DNA from: Allium sativum
Taxonomy: Eukaryota > Streptophyta > Magnoliopsida > Asparagales > Amaryllidaceae
Length of the DNA stretch: 64,000 nucleotides
Direction: 5' to 3'
Assembly (NCBI GenBank): GCA_030737875.1
Contig: CM060912.1
Location: 875,091,199 to 875,155,198, forward strand
Under the pieces are notes generated by a model. It was not told the origin of the DNA. It saw only the letters and a list, made by a program, of their open reading frames with translations, and ran no database searches. Within the stretch, counting starts at the first letter, position 1; each line of letters opens with the position of its first letter. Made by a program: the position numbers and the translations under genes. Shown here in pieces: positions 57,221-64,000 of the stretch.

Positions 57221-60200
57221 AACCCAAAACATTTTTGATATATGAAAATCTAGTGATATTATAGTAGTGTCTATCAAACCACAAATAAATAACCATCTAG
57301 TAGAACGCTTGTATCTCACACTCTACATATTCATTTTAAAATCAAAAACCGCAAGGTTCTTATTGGAGTTTGAATTCCAACTATGACAAGGTATGGGACC
57401 AACTTCCGATCAATGTACTCCAGAGGGGATACACTGGGGTTCAACAAAAACTTCTTGCAACTTGGCCATACATGACCGACCACTCATTCAACTTGATTGT
57501 ATCGAATATATTGTCACTGACGGTCTATACCGACATGACCGTTCCTAGGAGATACAGAAGCGAAAGAAGAACAAAATGAATTTTCTCTAGATCGGTGACA
57601 ATATACCCTTCTTGGGTTCGACCCAACTAGCCATGCTAACTGCCCGATTTTTACCATTTCCTTGTTGTGAGGCTATATTTACCTTCTTAGAACATCAGGC
57701 CACCATTCACAATGAATGCCACATCGTCAAACCCGTCAAACCACTAGTTGATCTTCCCAAAAATATTATGGTATAAAAGCTAAGTGAAATGAATTCTTCC
57801 GCCACCAAACATAATACTTTGAAAAAATCGTCTTATGTGATCTGTTAGGCATACTCTGTCAGACATTCGTTCATACAAGTTGTCTTGGTTTGGACAAACC
57901 GAATGTACTATCCTATAAACAGAGCATCCCTTGCATTTTACTCCATCTTCATACATATCCCTGCAAATTAATTTCGTATGCAACATTGATTCGAAGTTGT
58001 TTTGGGTCTAGTTCCCATCCCGGTCTTTTCGAAACAACACATCAAAAAGGTCCAACAAAATATCATTAATAGTTTGGTGTTTTAACTATCAATCTCAAAT
58101 TAGAATGGTCAAGTATATTGGCAGCCCAGGTCTTTTTTATCCAAAATCATTCATTAACTCTCCTTATCGATCTTTGAAATCATTCCATCGATTTAAAATT
58201 GATTTTAATTACCTACCTTAGCAAAACATCCTCTGCTTTCATTGTTTGGAAACAATAAACTTAACTCTTCAAAATCATCGTATTTCGCAAACTTCCCTTC
58301 TATTGCCATATTTCATAAAAACATCTTTTTACTTCCTTGAATTAGAAATACCGCTATATATATATATTATAAGCTCAGTTTCTAAATGACCAAAATAACG
58401 TCAAAAGGTATATTCATTTGTATATAACCCAAATGGTTCCATCGAACTTTGAACTTTAAAGATTTTTCATTAATACGTATGTAAAAACATAATTGACTTT
58501 CAAATATTATCTTCTTTCAAATCTCGCAACAAATGATGCAATATTATTTCCATTTCAAAATCCTGCAACTAACATTGCTATAATATTCAATTCAAATTTC
58601 GCAACTAACGTTACAATATATTATATGGAAATAATAAACTAATTTCAACAACCCTTACAATCACAAACTAATACCATTCCTCGATAATAGTGAGGTCCTT
58701 CAAATTGGGGTATTTTATTTACCTTTCAGACCTTGATTGACAAAGTTCTTATCTTCGAATAGGTAAAAGTTCGTAACTCAAAAATCTACATTTTTATAAC
58801 CTCAGTCAAATCTTCTTTCTATATTATTTAAAATAGGAATATAAAACCATGTCCTAATCTTTGAAAACCTTGGTCGATCATGACCATTTTTATTTAATTG
58901 TCACTTTAACTTCGTTAAACAATTCCATTTATAATTGCAATTATAATTCATTTCCAAATATTTACCCAAATCATTTGATATCATAATATAGAAAAAAATT
59001 GGATATTTATATCCAAAGATCCATTTATTAACTTGTGTATCCAAAACCATTCATATTCTTCATCTTCCAATTCAAATCTAAATTAAGTAATAATTTACTA
59101 AAACCATACTAAGCTCTAAAAACCCTTTTCCATAATATTTGGAAGAATATTTCTTTATTAACCCTTCGCAAGTATTCAAATAATCTTACTATAAACTCTG
59201 TTCCTTTCTTAAATAAATTATATTTAAGAAATAATCGCTTAACTTCATTATTAACTGAGGTTAACACAATTTAATTCTTCATTAACTAAATGGATTAGTT
59301 AATTACCCATTTGAAATTTTAATCCATTATTGATTATAAAAATAATCCTTAACATTGTTAAATAAAATATATAAATTATATCGAAGAAATATTATCAAAT
59401 ATTCTTTTACAACATTCTCGATTAAAACAGTTGACTCAGTCAACTTTAAACCAACAGTTATTTCATTAACCGTTTTTTTCAATTGTCTCTTCTTACTAGA
59501 TTAATATAATTTAATATATAATATTATTTAATGGTTTACTTAAATATAATTATTCCAAAATATTAAACCATTGGTTAATTGCATCTTTAATTGCTTAAAA
59601 ATTTGATTTAAATGTCAAATCCTTATTATATAATAATTTAATAATATCCTTATAAAAAGCAATTTGTAAACATCGATTTATTTTAAAACTTCATTATAAC
59701 GTAAAAATATAATTAAAAATCTTGCTTCAGTTATAAAATAATTTTTATAACTAAACAGTGTCAATTTCTTGACGACAGATCAACATTTTAACAAAACTGT
59801 GGATTATAGGCCTATTTGTTGCTAATCCTTCAATCAATACTGTACATTGATTCAAATCACAACAACATTGAATTTTAATTCAATGTCCAGTGATCAAACG
59901 GGTTTTGACATCCATGGGGTTCAAACAGTTCACATATTAGCAATATAAAAACAAACAACATACATAGTGTTTGAGGAATCCAGTTGGATCCCTCCAACAT
60001 GTTCTTCCTGCATCACAGTTCATTATAATATTTCATAACCGCATATAAATTTTAATCCAATATATTTAATGATGATAATAAAATTAACGTCAACCATTTA
60101 ATCAACAATATGCATCCACGGCATCCAATCAACCAATAATATATTATCAATGATTAAATTTAATTATATGAATTTAACACATCATAGAATTCCAGAAATG

Positions 60201-61292
60201 TGTGAGAGTTAACTCACTATTTTTATTTTCGATCGACAGTTCGCGCATTGTTTCGTACAGTTTTAAACATATGTTTAAAATTACACGAAATTCTGCATCC
60301 AATTTTGATTAAACCGGCTCAGCAATGTAGTACTCTTTGATACGATCCCATCAGATATAATTTTGCACGATTCTGATTAAAAATGAATGACTTACACTTA
60401 TAACAAGATTTAGATAAGAATTATATAATTAATTTGATTAACTAACTTAATTAATTAACTTAATAACTATTACCGTGCCACGTCCCCCATTTGTTACTGT
60501 TTGTATACGCGTCTTCTCCAACCCAACCTCCTGAATCCCGATCCTTTCTTCCCCTATTCACAAATTATTTAACCTGCTTTGAAACCGAACCGCACCACTA
60601 TAACAACCCATCACCACATCGTCGATGACCCACCGGAATCGACCTCTCCGCTGTCAGAACCCCCGTGCCACCCAATCGCATCACCGTTCCAATTTCTGGT
60701 TGCCAAAACCCCTCAAGATCATAAAAACACATTACGACCACAACTACTTCGCACCCCTTTTTCTCCGACCATACGCCGCCGTAGCCCCTGCCATCACCAC
60801 CGTTGGAACCACCACGCTCTGGATGACCTCTGTCCTTAAGACCACTTCTACCATTACGCTACCATTTCGTCAGAAAACCCATATTTCCAATGGTGACTTT
60901 CGAAAAAAAAATCCATACATTTCCGATCAACTCACTCTATCTACAACCACACACCATTTCAGACGATTAACCCAAAAGATAAAACATCCGCCTCCTTGGC
61001 CTCTACAACTCTCCTTTAGACACTGTAACCTATCGATGCTTCTACCGCACAGAAATCAAGGAAAAACAAACTGGAAAACTCATGGTTTAAGGTCGATTTC
61101 GGCTACCCCAGTCTACGAAACTTCACCAAATTTTATGTCTGGGTAGCTGGCTACCCGATCTATAACTTTCGTGTAGAAAGTTTCGATTAATTTGAACAAG
61201 AATTCAAGATATTAATTAAATAGTGAAAATGGGCTTTTCTGTAAATTTTGATTGGTGGTAAGCATTTGGGATTTATTGGCTGAATTTTTGGG

Positions 61293-61303
61293 GTATATAT
61301 AGT
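61293..61303 (-). promoter_or_regulatory. TATA box of LTR D
   Basis: Sense CTATATATACC lies about 1.03 kb inside the LTR. The 3' LTR copy keeps it near 23305. Confidence 0.45.
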
Positions 61304-62328
61304 TGAGAAAAATATATTTTAATTTGACGTGATTTCTGAACAACGTTTATTGATTCTCGTGCTCACATATAAACTCATTCATGACGAGAATGGACATATA
61401 GCTAGAGTTCAAAATTATGGTCCTAATGAAACTTGCTTCGTCGAATTCCGAGTCCTTTTACTCAAACGGCGCTCGTTCGAGTCCAAATGGCCTTTTTATT
61501 TGCATTTAATTTTTTTGTGCTCACAAAATAACTCCAATTGACGCAAAACTTGAAATCTAGCAGTAATTAGCTATTGCGGACACAATACAATTTGTTTTGC
61601 TGAAAAAGGAGGTCGTTTGATTAAAGTCCTTTTTTAAGGGTCCAATTTTTATTAAAATAAATCGATTTAAAAATGCCTCAATATAATAATAATAATAAAG
61701 TAGTACATTGGCCATACATAAGCAGAATTTCATGTAGTTTCATAATAAATTATCTCGAGTTGAAGTCTAAGCCAAATCGATATTAAATATATTAAAAAAA
61801 TCCCTTTATTTAATATAAATAAACATTATAATTTATAAACGACTCCATAGCGACTATTTGAAAATTTGATTTGGACATAAAACAAAATCTAGAACATGAA
61901 AACTCAATTTTTCTCTTCTATTAGAAAAATATTATCTAATAGATTCGAACGTTTCTTGTTTCGAAGAAATCAGACTTATATTGAATCTTGTACAACCATT
62001 TAAAGTCCAAAACTTAATACTACGAACTACCGCGCTGTTGCAACTCATTTTATAATTAAATTATAAATTAAACGTTCAAACGTCATTTATTAAACGAACA
62101 CGTTAACAATATTTAAAACCAAACAACATTAATTTTTTTTAAATTGTTCGTTAACATTATATTGCAAATCCAACAAATTCCGACCATTCCAGAATTTAAA
62201 TTATTATATTATTATTTATATTAATAAAATATTAAAAATTATTGGATTCAAGCTAATGGAATTCTAAAACATCATTTAAAACCATTTCAAAATATTAAAT
62301 AAAACGGTTAAAAATCTGGGTCGTTACA

Positions 62329-62333
62329 TATGT
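62329..62333. repeat. TATGT flanking the right end of element D
   Basis: TATGT follows the D LTR directly. The same five bases precede element B at 4862-4866. It may be half of a target duplication, but the pairing is uncertain. Confidence 0.3.
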
Positions 62334-63122
62334 TGTTTGAGACTAACGTGGTTCTTTATAAGAAGATGGAAAGAGTAACTCCTTGCTTATGGAATTGTGA
62401 CGTCTTTTCTTAGCTCTTGAGTATATTAGAATAAATAATACACTTAGTCGAATAATGGATGTGGCAAAATTAAAGAGAGTGTGATGTTTCCATTGAATCA
62501 TCAAACTTACCATTTCTTATGATGTGAGGAACTACATATATGCCTTTATTTATGAACATTGGTATTTCTATAGGATTATGGAATAGAAAGAGAATATAAA
62601 TATATTTTAGAACTGGAACATAGGTGAAAGAAGCAAATTTACCAAAACGAATAAGATCAAAGAGAACTTGGTTATCTTATAAGAAAATTGGTTTTTGAAT
62701 CCTCAAGAAGAATAGATATTGAGCGCAAAGTATAGAAAATTATGAAGAATACTCCTTTGTGGTCTAACAGCACAACAAGATTGCAATTCATCTTTTTATT
62801 TTTGCATTTGTAAGATTAATTACTCTTATATAATATAACCATTTATGATGGTGCGTTGAAAAGCACTAGAATAATTTTGCTATTTGATATAAGACTAAAG
62901 CTTCATTGCATTTATTTAATCCATAACCATTTTTTGGTGGTGCATTTGAGATGCGCTTGATAAATCTGTTGTTTTTTATAAGTTAGATCTTCATTGCTAC
63001 TGTAAAATATGACATATTTTGCTAGAGCTTTTGATACACACTTGATGTATTTTCCTATTTGATATGATTTTGAGCTTCTTTCGTTTTATGCAATCCATAA
63101 CCAGCTTTTGGTAGTGCCCGCG
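62334..63122. other. Low-copy flank right of element D
   Basis: No match elsewhere in the window and no LTR modules. It is AT-rich with no credible frame. It probably continues the host sequence seen at 2820-4866. Confidence 0.5.
62837..63122. repeat. Imperfect repeats in the right flank
   Basis: 'aatccataacca' followed by 'tttggtggtgc'-like sequence recurs near 62837, 62922 and 63097 with irregular spacing and 'gcttcattgc'-like words between. This is a decayed local repeat of unknown nature. Confidence 0.4.
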
Positions 63123-64000
63123 TGTGACAATATGGAATTTTGCTCGATCCGAATCAGTCGCTAAACCGATCTAGACCGTTCGAAATGCCTGATTGTTTTG
63201 AGAACACAACAAAATAGAATGCAGAAAGAAGAACATTTCATTGTTTATTGCAACAATTCCATCATAATACAAGAATATACAGAGTATAAATCAATATTAC
63301 ACATTCGATAAATATCAGAGATTACAATACATTACATAGCAGCGGAAAATAATACAATACACAACTAGAAGAGATATACGGATACAAAGCTTTCCGGATA
63401 TCATTCCAGCTGTAAACCAGGATCCTGTGAATATGAATTTGCAAAACCAAAACTACTAGCTGCCCGTGTCAAAATAAGGGCACCCAGAGTTTAGGTTAAA
63501 ACAATAAACTCCAGGTCAGTCATGGGACAGGTGTGAGAACTAAAACAGTTATTAATCTTTATTTTAAAGTTCTGTAAATCAAGGGACCTCGCCGTAAAAC
63601 ACGGAACGGGTTTCCTCCCAAGAATACCAGTGCATAAAACAAATAGCGCAATGCTAAATAAAGAAAAATGAAGCTATTATAAGACCCAGGTCCCATCACA
63701 CAATGCAACACAAACCGAGGATAGGGTTTTACCTTATAATAGCCAAAGAATGCTTGATACGTTAAAACAATTCTTTTATTATTGCTACAAGTGAAGAAAT
63801 CAATTTCAAATCATAAGTATCAATCATAGGCGGCATGAATGCCCCATACCACTATGTCGCCATATATAGGTTATACAATCAAAATCGCAAAGTCACGTAT
63901 TTGGAAATTGGGTTTCCATCTATGAACTGAGGCCATGGATCGTCCTCTACCGATTCGAGACAATCTAGCCCATGTCTCAGGCAAGCGCGCAGACAAGCCT
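63123..64000 (-). mobile_element. Partial LTR F, minus strand, runs off the window
   Basis: The LTR end side starts at TGTGACAATATGG and matches the B, G and H LTR ends: polyadenylation-like region, 'ccggaaagctttgtatcc', P3 (63592-63604) and P1 (63673-63743). The rest is outside. The terminal 60 bp differ from B and G and resemble the C type. Confidence 0.8.
63673..63743 (-). other. Conserved hairpin P1 in LTR F
   Basis: The outer arms are as in B (GCTATTATAAG/CTTATAATAGC), but the inner helix is ACCC/GGGT as in G. The two helices therefore vary independently. Confidence 0.6.

Larger units (their letters stand above)
23038..62328 (-). mobile_element. LTR retrotransposon D, second family, split by element G
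   Basis: The minus-strand order is truncated 3' LTR (23038-24377), polypurine tract, 1,666-bp interior, primer site (26023-26040), then 5' LTR (26044-26394 and 57043-62328). Rejoined, the 5' LTR is about 5.64 kb. D has no gag or pol and is another non-autonomous giant-LTR element. It is the oldest layer of the right half, since G lies inside it. Confidence 0.75.
57043..62328 (-). mobile_element. 5' LTR of element D, right part
   Basis: This carries the LTR on to its U3 end, TGTAACGACCC in sense at 62328. It has the TATA box (61293-61303), a GC-rich leader (about 60900-60480), a donor-like CACG/GTAATA at 60473 and a P1-type hairpin (57172-57220). The long AT-rich stretch 57.2-60.4 kb has only short chance frames. 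The last 1.3 kb match 23038-24377. Confidence 0.75.

Noticed and set aside
57043..60400. Possible host gene in the long AT-rich stretch
   Set aside because: It sits between the split halves of a minus-strand LTR with consistent end, TATA and P1 positions, and has only short chance frames.
60579..61146. Two overlapping frames (86 and 173 codons) on the plus strand
   Set aside because: They lie antisense in the GC-rich leader and U3 of LTR D, have low-complexity Thr/Pro/His-rich composition, no domain, and their right part is repeated as LTR sequence at 23038-23160.

Overview
The window is AT-rich plant nuclear DNA, probably from an eudicot, and almost all of it is nested Ty3/gypsy (Metaviridae) LTR retrotransposons. 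The chromovirus-type Gag-Pol, the tRNA-Met-type primer sites (TGGTATCAG), the GGGGGA polypurine tracts next to TGTAAC LTR starts, and the 5-bp target duplications support this. I see no complete host gene, tRNA, rRNA or CRISPR array. 'Sense' below means the transcribed strand of the element concerned.

Layout, left to right. 1-2819: partial minus-strand LTR (A). 2820-4866: low-copy flank. 4867-19090: minus-strand non-autonomous element B, with a 6.27-kb 3' LTR, a 1.07-kb non-coding interior and a 5' LTR cut off after 149 bp. Its 3' LTR is split by solo LTR C (8197-14934, target duplication GTTAG). 19091-23037: plus-strand LTR piece (E) that begins in mid-LTR. 23038-62328: minus-strand element D from a second, related LTR family, with a truncated 3' LTR, a 1.67-kb non-coding interior and a 5' LTR of about 5.6 kb. 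Plus-strand element G (26395-57037, target duplication AATAT) splits the D 5' LTR. G is non-autonomous, with 6.23-kb LTRs around an interior of only about 1.04 kb. That interior is in turn split by minus-strand H (33281-50405), the only element with protein genes. 62334-63122: low-copy flank. 63123-64000: start of another minus-strand LTR (F).

H encodes Gag, protease, reverse transcriptase, RNase H, D,D35E integrase and a chromodomain. A single frame change interrupts it between RNase H and integrase. Its LTRs (6.18 and 6.27 kb) are longer than its 4.6-kb interior and look about 99% alike by eye. The G LTRs differ by about 4% in the stretch I compared. The insertion order D, then G, then H fits these differences.

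The most interesting signal is in the LTRs. A TATA-like box lies about 0.9-1.0 kb inside several of them, followed by a C/T- or GC-rich leader, a good splice donor, about 4.7 kb of intron-like sequence, an acceptor, and a plant-type polyadenylation region close to the LTR end. If this is right, each LTR is a complete spliced transcription unit with an R region of about 5 kb. The supposed intron carries a series of hairpins conserved among otherwise diverged LTRs, with compensatory base changes that preserve pairing. That is the mark of a selected RNA structure, possibly used for packaging or dimerisation and shared by the autonomous and non-autonomous elements.
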